Source: Candidatus Eiseniibacteriota bacterium (GTDB lineage Bacteria > Joyebacterota > Joyebacteria > Joyebacterales > Joyebacteraceae). Taken from it: a stretch of 5,264 nt of DNA. The notes under the pieces are model-generated. The model worked only from the letters and a program-made list of their open reading frames with translations, was not told the DNA's origin and did no database searches. Below are positions 1-5,263 of this stretch, one piece after another (within the stretch, counting starts at the first letter, position 1; each line of letters starts with the position of its first letter). A program made the translations under genes and the position numbers. The stretch is from NCBI GenBank assembly GCA_030610515.1, contig JAUWRQ010000119.1, positions 1-5,264 on the forward strand, given 5' to 3'.

Positions 1-1
1 C

Positions 2-274
2 GAGACATGTGCCTTCTCCGTCCTCACAACAGAGCAGCTCGACCTCATCCGGATATTCCTGCGCTCCCGCGGCAACATCAAGGAGGTCGAACGTGAACTT
101 GGCATCTCCTACCCCACTGTGAGGGCGCGACTGGACGCTATCGTGAGAGCCTTGGGATTTCAGCCGGAGCCCGAGGTCCCGAGGGAGCTCAGGGACGAAC
201 TCTTGGCCAAGCTAGAGGCAGGAGAGATCAATGCAGACGAGTTCCTACATAAGCTGGATGAGGCGGCCGCTTAG
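2..274 (+). CDS. DUF2089-family HTH protein, C-terminal part (5' end outside window)
   Basis: The reading frame is open from the left edge and gives 90 residues before a TAG stop. Residues 8-53 hold the family core: T-E-Q-L, then F-L-R-S-R-G-N-I-K-E-V-E-R-E-L-G-I-S-Y-P, then T-V-R-A-R-L-D and A-L-G-F. This is a sigma-region-4-like helix-turn-helix typical of DUF2089. Family members normally carry a CxxC...CxxC zinc ribbon upstream, which here would lie outside the window; C3 is the only cysteine seen. After a proline/glutamate linker (54-60), residues 61-87 form a SHOCT-like helical pair (K-L-E-A-G-E-I-N-A-D-E-F). The likely role is cytoplasmic DNA binding and transcription regulation, inferred from the HTH; targets are unknown. 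The next gene starts 136 bp downstream on the same strand and opens with a similar SHOCT-like module, so the two probably work together. Family assignment is from recognition of the motif string, not a search. Confidence 0.88.
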   Translation, partial: ETCAFSVLTTEQLDLIRIFLRSRGNIKEVERELGISYPTVRARLDAIVRALGFQPEPEVPRELRDELLAKLEAGEINADEFLHKLDEAAA

Positions 275-398
275 CACCGCCGTCTGCCCGACCCCGGACA
301 TCTGGCCGGAGGTTCCCTACCGTCCCCAGGACGGGCGCCGCGGGAGGCCGGGGGACAGCCGCAAGCGAGACGCCCGAGCTCAGGCACCGACGACCTCG

Positions 399-407
399 AA
401 GGAGGAG
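399..407 (+). promoter_or_regulatory. Shine-Dalgarno site deciding the start of the SHOCT-like gene
   Basis: AAGGAGGAG lies 3 bases before ATG 411; counted from the AAGGAGG core the spacing is 5. It fixes the start at 411. The same frame is open back to an ATG at 231, inside the preceding gene, with no comparable site. Confidence 0.85.
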
Positions 408-410
408 TTC

Positions 411-1052
411 ATGAACGAGGAGAAGCTTCGCATTCTGAAGATGCTCGAGGACGGAAAGGTGAGCGCCGAGGAGGCCGCCCGCCTCATGGAGGCGCTCGAC
501 AAGAGCGAGTCCCGTCCGAAGGAAAGCGACATCAAGAGGAAGTGGCTGCACATCCGCGTGCAGGAGCACGGGCGTGACACCGTGAACATGAAGGTCCCGC
601 TCGCCCTTCTCAAATTCGGATTCAAGTTCGCGCCTCAGGCCGCGCGGCATCATGCCATGAGGGCGCATGGGCGCGCGGAGAGAGCCCGCGACAGGGCTCA
701 GCGCGAGCGGGAGAAGGCCCTCCGGAGGGCGGAGCGAACCGCTGAGCGGATGAGGCGGAAGCTCGAAGGCAAGCTCGGCGAGCACCCGGGCCTGAACATC
801 GACGACATCGTGAACCAGGCGGTCAGGGAGAGCATGCAGGAGGCTGAACAGGCCATCCAGGAGGGTCTTGAGGAGGCTGAGGAAGCACTTGGGGAGCACG
901 CCCGCAACGGTTTCGGGATGTTCGCGGGCAAGGACTTCGACCTCGACCTGGACAAGATCCTCGAGATGGCTCAGAGCGAGGGCTTCGACGGGAGAATTCT
1001 GGACATCTACGACGAGGACGACGACGAGCACGTCACGATCAACCTGGAGTAG
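411..1052 (+). CDS. SHOCT-like domain protein with charged helical insertion (213 aa)
   Basis: Residues 1-30 are a SHOCT-like helical pair (I-L-K-M-L-E-D-G-K-V-S-A-E-E-A-A-R-L) like that of proteins commonly found beside DUF2089 genes. Residues 44-75 form a beta-rich segment (K-W-L-H-I-R-V ... V-N-M-K-V-P-L-A-L-L-K-F-G-F-K-F). Residues 176-213 form the usual closing segment (D-L-D-L-D-K-I-L ... G-R-I-L-D-I-Y-D-E-D ... H-V-T-I-N-L-E). Compact relatives, as I recall them, join these two parts almost directly. Here about 100 residues intervene: an Arg/Ala-rich helix (about 80-121), then a Glu-rich helix (about 131-163). There is no signal peptide or membrane segment, so the protein is probably cytoplasmic. 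The exact function is unknown; a role in regulating membrane- or stress-related genes with the DUF2089 partner is only a guess. ATG 411 is chosen for its strong ribosome binding site. Confidence 0.85.
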   Translation: MNEEKLRILKMLEDGKVSAEEAARLMEALDKSESRPKESDIKRKWLHIRVQEHGRDTVNMKVPLALLKFGFKFAPQAARHHAMRAHGRAERARDRAQREREKALRRAERTAERMRRKLEGKLGEHPGLNIDDIVNQAVRESMQEAEQAIQEGLEEAEEALGEHARNGFGMFAGKDFDLDLDKILEMAQSEGFDGRILDIYDEDDDEHVTINLE

Positions 1053-1074
1053 CTCCCGTCGCTGAGAAACGAAA

Positions 1075-1105
1075 AGGGCCCGTGACTCACTCGGTCACGG
1101 GCCCT
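1075..1105. terminator. Hairpin terminator between convergent genes
   Basis: A perfect 12-bp inverted repeat, AGGGCCCGTGAC (1075-1086) and GTCACGGGCCCT (1094-1105), encloses a 7-nt loop. It begins 22 bp after the stop of the plus-strand SHOCT-like gene and lies 47 bp beyond the stop of the minus-strand zinc-ribbon gene. Read on the minus strand, the stem runs into CCCTTTTCGTTTC, a short U-tract. Read on the plus strand, the tail is only CTCTCC. It therefore looks like an intrinsic terminator for the minus-strand transcript, and probably also blocks or stabilises the end of the plus-strand one. Confidence 0.8.
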
Positions 1106-1152
1106 CTCCTGGTCACCTGCGAAACCTCGCACACCTGGGCGGACTAGAAGCC

Positions 1153-1347
1153 TCAGGTTCTTCCGCTTGGACCGCAGCTCGGCTGCGACGATGCGCCGCC
1201 GACCTTCGCTGCGAAGACCGAGATCCCTCGTTCGACTCCCCCACTACCGCACTTGGGGCAGTCTCTCGGTTTGTCCCGGTCGGCTACGGTCTCGAGTTCT
1301 TCGAACTCGTGGCCGCACTTCTTGCAGCGGTACTCGAAGATCGGCAT
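1153..1347 (-). CDS. FmdB-family zinc-ribbon protein (64 aa)
   Basis: The protein opens with M-P-I-F-E-Y-R-C-K-K-C-G-H-E-F-E, the hallmark start of the FmdB / CxxC_CXXC_SSSS putative regulatory family. Two cysteine pairs, C8-x2-C11 and C30-x2-C33 (C-P-K-C-G), should bind one zinc ion. The tail is Gly/Ser-rich with a lone C58 (S-C-G-P-S-G), matching the loosely conserved serine/glycine-rich ends of this family. The length is normal for the family. ATG 1347 has only a weak upstream GAGG, 8 nt away. It is the last gene before the convergent hairpin and lies 137 bp after the smaller methyltransferase on the same strand, so co-transcription is possible but unproven. The family's molecular role is poorly defined; a nucleic-acid- or protein-binding regulatory role is the usual suggestion. 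Confidence 0.88.
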   Translation of the reverse strand: MPIFEYRCKKCGHEFEELETVADRDKPRDCPKCGSGGVERGISVFAAKVGGASSQPSCGPSGRT

Positions 1348-1484
1348 CTTTCGCGCCTCGCTTTGCCTGGCTCTCCAACCTCACGCGGGAGGACGTGAAC
1401 TTCGGTTGCAGGGCTTTGATGCATTCCGGGACATTCGGATTCGCGATCTCTGAGTCTTCGCTCAGGCCGGACCTGCGGCTGGAC

Positions 1485-2153
1485 CTACCCCCGCCTGAAG
1501 AGCCCCCTACGCGGGACCGTCGTGTCCTCCCCCTCCCACTCGAGCAGGTCCCAGTCGTCCTCGAAGAGTGACTGGATCTCAGCGTTCGTGTACGGCCGGA
1601 AGAGCATGCCGATCCTGCGGCCCCCGAAGTACTGGTGCGTTCCGTCCGGCAGAATCCGCGCTTCCGAGTCAGGGTCGTCGCTCTTGTCCTCGTCGAACGA
1701 GACGAGAAGGATGGCCCCCGGCCTCGCTACGCGCGTGAGTTCCTCAGAGAGTTCCCTCGCCCAATCGAGCGTCACGTGGTCGAGACAGCTCCACGCCAGG
1801 ATTCCGTCCATCGAGCGATTGGCGAGCTCGATCTCGTGTCCGTCGTAGCCCACGGACTTGAGCGTCAAATCACGAACCTCGGCCTGCTCCTCGCAGTAGC
1901 GCACGCCCGCGTCGGCCACGTCACACACGTAGACGTCGTGCCCCTTCGTTGCCAGCGCGAGCGCGTTCCTACCGAGCCCGCATCCGAAGTCGAGCACCGT
2001 CGCCCCGCTCGACAGGCGATCGAGGAAGCTGCCCGCGAGCGGCTGCCCTCCATCGAAGACGGACTCAACCCACTTGTCCGGAATGCCGTCGCGGAGCACG
2101 TCCGAGATGCATCGTTTCCAGAACGCTCCCGAATCCAGTCGCTCGTCCGACAT
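1485..2153 (-). CDS. Class I SAM-dependent methyltransferase (222 aa)
   Basis: The N-terminal helices (residues 10-45, with W-12 and W-28 in F-W-K-R and K-W-V-E-S) precede a Rossmann-type methyltransferase core. Motif I is V-L-D-F-G-C-G-L-G-R-N at 53-63, the SAM-binding glycine loop. The acidic end of strand 2 is D78 in V-Y-V-C-D-V-A. Residues 115-127 (M-D-G-I-L-A-W-S-C-L-D-H-V) form the motif around strand 4, and 141-153 (R-V-A-R-P-G-A-I-L-L-V-S-F) is the post-core strand typical of Methyltransf_11/25 enzymes. The late segment H-Q-Y-F-G-G-R-R (173-180) may shape the acceptor pocket. The ATG follows directly on the stop of the upstream methyltransferase, so translation is probably coupled. 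The substrate cannot be told; small-molecule methylation in the cytoplasm is the likeliest class, though protein or RNA targets are not excluded. Confidence 0.9.
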   Translation of the reverse strand: MSDERLDSGAFWKRCISDVLRDGIPDKWVESVFDGGQPLAGSFLDRLSSGATVLDFGCGLGRNALALATKGHDVYVCDVADAGVRYCEEQAEVRDLTLKSVGYDGHEIELANRSMDGILAWSCLDHVTLDWARELSEELTRVARPGAILLVSFDEDKSDDPDSEARILPDGTHQYFGGRRIGMLFRPYTNAEIQSLFEDDWDLLEWEGEDTTVPRRGLFRRG

Positions 2154-3275
2154 TCAGAGGCCTCCACGACTGCCAGCGAGGAACCGGCCACCGGGCTTGC
2201 TCGCCATCGCGAAATCTCCCGGCCCCGTCCCAGCGCTCCGGACGGCCTCGGCCCCGAACTCCCAGCTCATCTCCTCGAACGACGTGACCAGCTCGTCGAG
2301 CCTCCCATCCTCCGCGGCAGCATCGAAGAAGCGACGGAGATCGGGAAGCCGATGGTCGAAGTGACGGATATGCTCGAACCCGATCTGAAGCAGAGCCCTG
2401 TCCAGGCCATCGCTCGTCAGGTGTCGAAGCTCGAAGTAGCGCGCGCCTGCGAGAATCGGTCGCAGCCTCTCGAAGAAGCCCACACCGAGTGCGTCAGGCC
2501 GCGATGGAGCCTCCGAGAGGTCGGCCAGGTTTTCGAGCCGAATCGCATCCCGCTCAAGAGACAGGAGAAGCCCCTCCAGCTCCGCGTCCTTCCGCAGCAG
2601 CGCGTCATCCAGAAAGAGTCCGTACTTCGCTTCCCGCGGGGGCTCCTTCGAACGCGCCTGGTAGAAGAGCACCGGCGGCCCACCTGCGAACTCGACCCAG
2701 AGCTCCTCGTCACCAACGCTTCCCGGGAAGTACGCCCCGTAGTCCTCGAACACCATCGCGAGCGACCCGCCGGGCTTGAGCACCCGGAAGACTTCGCGGA
2801 GCGCACGCTCGGGGTCTTCCGTCTGCTCTATGGAGGACGCCGCGGTGACGCCCCCGAAGCTTCCGTCCTCGAAGTCGAGCGACTGAGCGTCCATTTCCAG
2901 AAATTCGACGTTTCTGATGTGGAGCTTCTCCGCGTTCTCGCGCTGGACGCGAACCCGCCGTGGGGACGGGTCGATCCCCACGATGCGCTCGAAGCGGTGC
3001 GCCATCCTGAGAGATGGCCAACCGTCGCCCGGGCCGATATCGAGAACTCTCTCTGCGCCTCGCACGGCCTCGGTGAACGCGGCTACGAGCGCGGTGTCGT
3101 GCCAGTGGCTGCGCCTTGAGTAGTCGAGCGGCACGTAGATGACGGGCAGGCAGCCGCCGGACTGCGACTCCATCCGCTCGTAGGCGAGGTCTGCGGTTGT
3201 GGATGGTTCGGGCGACAGCTCCGAGAGAATCCATCGCTCGATGTCGGTTCGGACGGGGTCGATGTCAGATGGCAC
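2154..3275 (-). CDS. Class I SAM-dependent methyltransferase with long C-terminal extension (373 aa)
   Basis: The methyltransferase core occupies about residues 60-178. Motif I is V-L-D-I-G-P-G-D-G-W-P at 77-87. The strand-2 acidic residue is D102 (I-V-G-I-D-P-S-P), and M-D-A-Q-S-L-D-F lies at 128-135. Residues 136-150 (E-D-G-S-F-G-G-V-T-A-A-S-S-I-E) and R-V-L-K-P-G-G-S-L-A-M-V-F at 164-176 follow the UbiE/Methyltransf_11 pattern. About 195 further residues (179-373) contain charged helices and no motif I recognise, making the protein longer than the usual 200-280 aa. The start is GTG 3275: an in-frame stop lies a few codons upstream, and GGAG sits 8 nt before the GTG. Its TGA abuts the next methyltransferase's ATG, so the two enzymes are probably made together. 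The substrate is unknown. Confidence 0.9.
   Translation of the reverse strand: MPSDIDPVRTDIERWILSELSPEPSTTADLAYERMESQSGGCLPVIYVPLDYSRRSHWHDTALVAAFTEAVRGAERVLDIGPGDGWPSLRMAHRFERIVGIDPSPRRVRVQRENAEKLHIRNVEFLEMDAQSLDFEDGSFGGVTAASSIEQTEDPERALREVFRVLKPGGSLAMVFEDYGAYFPGSVGDEELWVEFAGGPPVLFYQARSKEPPREAKYGLFLDDALLRKDAELEGLLLSLERDAIRLENLADLSEAPSRPDALGVGFFERLRPILAGARYFELRHLTSDGLDRALLQIGFEHIRHFDHRLPDLRRFFDAAAEDGRLDELVTSFEEMSWEFGAEAVRSAGTGPGDFAMASKPGGRFLAGSRGGL
2161..2165 (-). promoter_or_regulatory. Shine-Dalgarno site inside the upstream methyltransferase gene
   Basis: On the minus strand GGAGG sits 7 bases before ATG 2153, within the last codons of the 373-aa methyltransferase gene. Together with the abutting TGA-ATG it supports the 2153 start and re-initiation or coupled translation. 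Confidence 0.7.
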
Positions 3276-3309
3276 GTTCCTGACTCCAGGGAAGCTGCCT
3301 CAACGACAA

Positions 3310-3336
3310 GATGAGGACCGATACGCGGTCCCCATC
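3310..3336 (-). terminator. Possible terminator or leader hairpin upstream of the methyltransferases
   Basis: GATGAGGACCG (3310-3320) and CGGTCCCCATC (3326-3336) form an 11-bp stem with a 5-nt loop. In minus-strand RNA the only irregular pair is G-U, so it is fully paired; in plus-strand RNA that position is an A-C mismatch. This points to a function in the minus-strand transcript. The tail TTGTCGTTG is only moderately U-rich. It may end the secreted-protein operon about 90 bp after its stop, or sit in the 5' leader of the methyltransferase mRNA. Confidence 0.45.
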
Positions 3337-3362
3337 TTATCGCGCCAGCCGCGGCGAGTCCA
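3334..3362 (-). promoter_or_regulatory. Weak candidate sigma70-type promoter for the methyltransferase pair
   Basis: On the minus strand TGGACT (3362-3357) and TAAGAT (3339-3334) are separated by exactly 17 bases. Each matches 4 of 6 positions of the TTGACA/TATAAT consensus. It would place the start of transcription within the hairpin at 3310-3336, about 50 bases before the GTG start. Such matches occur by chance, and consensus promoters are unknown for this lineage. Confidence 0.22.
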
Positions 3363-3421
3363 GCAGCGCTGCCCGCAGAGAGGGTGCCCCTCTACTTGAA
3401 CTCCTCGAGCTGTCTGACAGC
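3363..3421. other. Cluster of short DNA dyads in the intergenic region
   Basis: Three symmetric elements lie close together: the perfect palindrome GCAGCGCTGC (3363-3372); AGAGGG-TGC-CCCTCT (3379-3393); and GCTGTC-T-GACAGC (3409-3421), which begins 5 bp after the stop of the FlgD-like tail. The last, with one central base, resembles an operator half-site pair more than an RNA hairpin. No regulator can be named. Confidence 0.35.
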
Positions 3422-3426
3422 GCCAC

Positions 3427-3771
3427 TCACCTCAGAAGGACAGTCTTCCGCGTTGCCGCGCCGCCTTCTGACTCCGCCACTACGAAGTAGACCCCGCTCG
3501 TTACGGGATTCCCGTCATCAGCCGTCCCGTCCCAGTCGATCGAGCGGCGACCGGCATCGATCCACCCCTCGAACAGCGACCTTACTAGCCGGCCCGCCAC
3601 GTCGAAGACGCGGATGCGAACCCGTCTTGGTGCGTCCGCAGAGAGCCACACCGTGGCGTTCGGGCGCCACGGATTCGGGTGGACGGACACGCCCAGCCCA
3701 CTCGAGCCCTCAGGAACCGACGTGCCCGGTTTGTCGGCAGGCCTCTGGAAGTAGAGCATGATGTTCTCCAT
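3427..3771 (-). CDS. FlgD-Ig / type IX-like C-terminal tail, 3' fragment of frameshifted secreted-protein gene
   Basis: This 114-aa frame is the displaced end of the gene that starts at 4993, not an independent gene. ATG 3771 has no ribosome binding site, and the frame continues upstream to the G tract at 3808-3814 with Y-Y-T-E-G-I-Q-D-R-V-D-L before this methionine. Residues 1-10 (M-E-N-I-M-L-Y-F-Q-R) complete the preceding domain, and 11-27 are a Pro/Ser/Gly linker. Residues 28-114 are a FlgD-Ig-like or Por-secretion-tail beta-sandwich: V-H-P-N-P-W-R-P, I-R-V-F-D-V-A-G-R-L-V, I-D-W-D-G-T-A-D-D-G, T-S-G-V-Y-F, and the closing R-K-T-V-L-L-R. Such tails anchor or route secreted proteins in FCB-group bacteria. 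If the frameshift is real, the tail is probably not made. Confidence 0.85.
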   Translation of the reverse strand: MENIMLYFQRPADKPGTSVPEGSSGLGVSVHPNPWRPNATVWLSADAPRRVRIRVFDVAGRLVRSLFEGWIDAGRRSIDWDGTADDGNPVTSGVYFVVAESEGGAATRKTVLLR

Positions 3772-4993
3772 GAGATCGACTCGGTCCTGGATGCCCTCCG
3801 TGTAGTACCCCCCCGGGCAGAACCGACTCCATCATGAACATGACTCCGAACCCCAGGTTGACCGCCTGGTAGCCCAGAGTCGGGTGTGTGTATGCCACTC
3901 CGGCGGCCGCTGAGGAGCCGTATTGGACGGCCAGCTCTGCGCCTACCGTCCCCGCAACTGGCCCAAGCTTGTCGTACTGATACTGGTAGTCGAAGCCGCT
4001 GTGCAATGGACACTGCCCGTCGTCGTACGTCATGAAGTCGTGACCGCCGGCGGCGTCACGAACCGTGAGCTGGCCTGGACCCACGCGACCAAGGAACTCG
4101 GTAGCCATCCACCCCGAGTAGAAGTCTAGCGTGTCTCCCTCGAAGTCAATGAACATCCCCACGCCGTTGCCGGTGATGACCAGGTTCCGCTCCTTGCCTT
4201 CGCCCGCCATCGCAAGCCAGTCGATGAGCTGCACCTGGTCCGAACGCTTCAGAGAGTAGTCCCAGATGTAGCCGAAGAACCACACCTGGGTGTCGTAGTA
4301 CTTCATGCCCGAGGTGTCGGGGCCGTCACCGTGATATGTCGGCGAGTTGGAGACCCAGACGTGATAGAGGTCGTAGGTGTAGCCGAGCACGTCCATCGCC
4401 TCGCGTATGTAGTACTCGTAGAGGTGCGAGTACATCTCGTCACCGCCGGGGCTGCTCCTGCCGTGCTTGTCCACGAGGAGCATGCACGGGTTGCCGATAC
4501 TCCCGTTGATCGGCAGAACGGAGAACTCGAACGTCTCCGCCGGTGCGTCTTCGGGACAGAGGTCAGCCTCGCCTGTGCTGTCGACGCACGAGTAGTAGTA
4601 GTGAATCTCGACCCCAGGTTGGACCTGGCTCACGGGCGCTGCCGCGACCCACCAATCGCTCCCCGGTTCCTCGCGCGTCATTGGATACTCGTCCCAGGTA
4701 GTCCCACCGTCATTCGTGGCATGGAGACTCGCCGAGGCGATGCCGTCTGCGTCGATGATCCTCATCCTGGCCGTCTGCGTCTGCGCATCGTCTGCGTGAA
4801 ACGTGTCGTGGAAGTTGGTCCACATGTCCGTGTTCCACTGCGCGCGGGCAGAAGCCGGCGGCGCACCAACGCAGACGAAGAGCAGAGACACCAGGAGAAC
4901 GCGCAGCAGGGCCGGCGCCACGTCGCGGGCATCGCTTTGCCCGCTGTCAATCGCCATGCTGCGCTCCGTACTGCCCGACAGGAAGCGCGTCAT
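3710..4993 (-). CDS. Secreted multidomain protein, reading frame broken before its C-terminal tail (427 aa as read)
   Basis: Residues 27-49 are a signal peptide (hydrophobic L-L-R-V-L-L-V-S-L-L-F-V-C-V, then A-S-A before R50). Residues 70-160 look like an Ig/Fn3-like beta-sandwich ending E-I-H-Y-Y-Y-S-C-V-D-S and E-T-F-E-F-S-V-L-P, with C136 and C146 possibly disulfide-bonded. Residues 169-395 resemble a glutamine-amidotransferase/ThuA-like alpha-beta fold: M-L-L-V-D-K, a helix at 186-203, Y-D-T-Q-V-W-F-F-G-Y, D-Q-V-Q-L-I-D-W-L, N-L-V-I-T-G-N-G-V-G. The expected nucleophilic cysteine position reads G-N-G, so catalysis is doubtful. From residue 396 the frame is wrong and gives 32 nonsense residues. 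With one G fewer in 3808-3814 the protein would be 521 aa and end in a FlgD-Ig tail. ATG 4993 is set by a perfect GGAGGTGA site. The exact role is unknown. Confidence 0.85.
   Translation of the reverse strand: MTRFLSGSTERSMAIDSGQSDARDVAPALLRVLLVSLLFVCVGAPPASARAQWNTDMWTNFHDTFHADDAQTQTARMRIIDADGIASASLHATNDGGTTWDEYPMTREEPGSDWWVAAAPVSQVQPGVEIHYYYSCVDSTGEADLCPEDAPAETFEFSVLPINGSIGNPCMLLVDKHGRSSPGGDEMYSHLYEYYIREAMDVLGYTYDLYHVWVSNSPTYHGDGPDTSGMKYYDTQVWFFGYIWDYSLKRSDQVQLIDWLAMAGEGKERNLVITGNGVGMFIDFEGDTLDFYSGWMATEFLGRVGPGQLTVRDAAGGHDFMTYDDGQCPLHSGFDYQYQYDKLGPVAGTVGAELAVQYGSSAAAGVAYTHPTLGYQAVNLGFGVMFMMESVLPGGVLHGGHPGPSRSHGEHHALLPEACRQTGHVGS
3808..3814 (-). other. Seven-G homopolymer at the frameshift point
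   Basis: On the minus strand the gene reads CTG CCC GGG GGG GTA CTA. With six Gs it becomes CTG CCC GGG GGG TAC TAC ACG GAG, joining L-P-G-G directly to Y-Y-T-E-G-I-Q-D and onward into the FlgD-Ig tail. The break lies exactly at a homopolymer, the usual place for sequencing error, slippage or phase variation. Confidence 0.85.
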
Positions 4994-4997
4994 CTGC

Positions 4998-5005
4998 TCA
5001 CCTCC
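4998..5005 (-). promoter_or_regulatory. Strong Shine-Dalgarno site of the secreted-protein gene
   Basis: GGAGGTGA on the minus strand is an eight-base match to the anti-Shine-Dalgarno sequence. The GGAGG core lies 7 bases before ATG 4993. It immediately follows the TAG stop (5006-5008) of the upstream gene, indicating a compact operon and deciding the start over the later in-frame ATG at codon 13. Confidence 0.85.
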
Positions 5006-5263
5006 CTACTTGATAAGCACGGTCTTCCGGCTCGCGGTGGAACCTCCCGCCTCGAGCTGAATGAAGTAGACGCCGCTAGCGACACGATCACCGCCGTCGG
5101 TCGTTCCGTCCCACGTGACTCGGGCGGCGCCGGGTCCAGCGGGAGCGTCGAGGAGCGTCGCGACCACGCGGCCTGAGGGGTTCACGATGCGAATGGTCGT
5201 GTGTGTACGATGCGCCAGCGTGTACTCGACCGTCGTCGAGGGATTGAAGGGGTTCGGATAGAC
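5006..5263 (-). CDS. Secreted protein, FlgD-Ig / type IX-like C-terminal tail (5' part outside window)
   Basis: The frame is open to the right edge and gives the final 85 residues before a TAG stop. It starts V-Y-P-N-P-F-N-P-S-T-T-V-E-Y, followed by I-R-I-V-N-P-S-G-R-V-V-A-T-L, V-T-W-D-G-T-T-D-G-G, A-S-G-V-Y-F-I-Q-L and the end R-K-T-V-L-I-K. This is a textbook FlgD-Ig-like / type IX secretion sorting-type domain, which forms a C-terminal beta-sandwich on exported proteins. The main functional domains would lie upstream, outside the window, so the overall role is unknown. It resembles the tail encoded at 3427-3771 along its whole length, marking a pair of tail-bearing secreted proteins in tandem. 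The stop lies 12 bp before the next gene's ATG, so the two are almost certainly co-transcribed. Confidence 0.87.
   Translation of the reverse strand, partial: VYPNPFNPSTTVEYTLAHRTHTTIRIVNPSGRVVATLLDAPAGPGAARVTWDGTTDGGDRVASGVYFIQLEAGGSTASRKTVLIK

Noticed and set aside
320..334. CCGTCC-cca-GGACGG hairpin in the 136-bp gap between the first two plus-strand genes
   Set aside because: Six pairs with a 3-nt loop and no U-tract; too short to call a terminator in GC-rich DNA. Nothing else is recognisable in that gap.
231..410. A longer start for the SHOCT-like protein at ATG 231 (273 aa)
   Set aside because: It would overlap the end of the preceding gene, has no ribosome site, and the extra 60 residues have no family resemblance, whereas ATG 411 has a strong site and begins exactly at the domain.
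228..1031. 267-aa minus-strand open frame opposite the SHOCT-like gene
   Set aside because: Leu/Arg/Pro-rich translation without motifs, in the shadow of a well-supported gene.
1450..1465. CTGAG-tcttcg-CTCAG repeat after the smaller methyltransferase
   Set aside because: Only a 5-bp stem without a U-tract; it could arise by chance. The 137-bp gap before the zinc-ribbon gene shows no clear promoter.
1635..3119. 494-aa plus-strand open frame
   Set aside because: It lies opposite both methyltransferase genes, whose motifs are clear. Its protein is Arg/Glu-rich with no domain, as expected for an antisense frame in GC-rich DNA.
3427..3771. The FlgD-like tail as a stand-alone small protein starting at ATG 3771
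   Set aside because: No ribosome binding site or signal peptide precedes it, and its frame continues upstream to the G tract, so it is the end of the larger gene.
3806..3817. Programmed ribosomal frameshift at the G tract
   Set aside because: No downstream stem or other stimulator was seen, and rejoining needs a +1 shift; an indel in the homopolymer is simpler. Not excluded.
4331..5176. 281-aa plus-strand open frame
   Set aside because: It is antisense to the secreted-protein genes and crosses their boundary; there are no motifs and no ribosome site of note.
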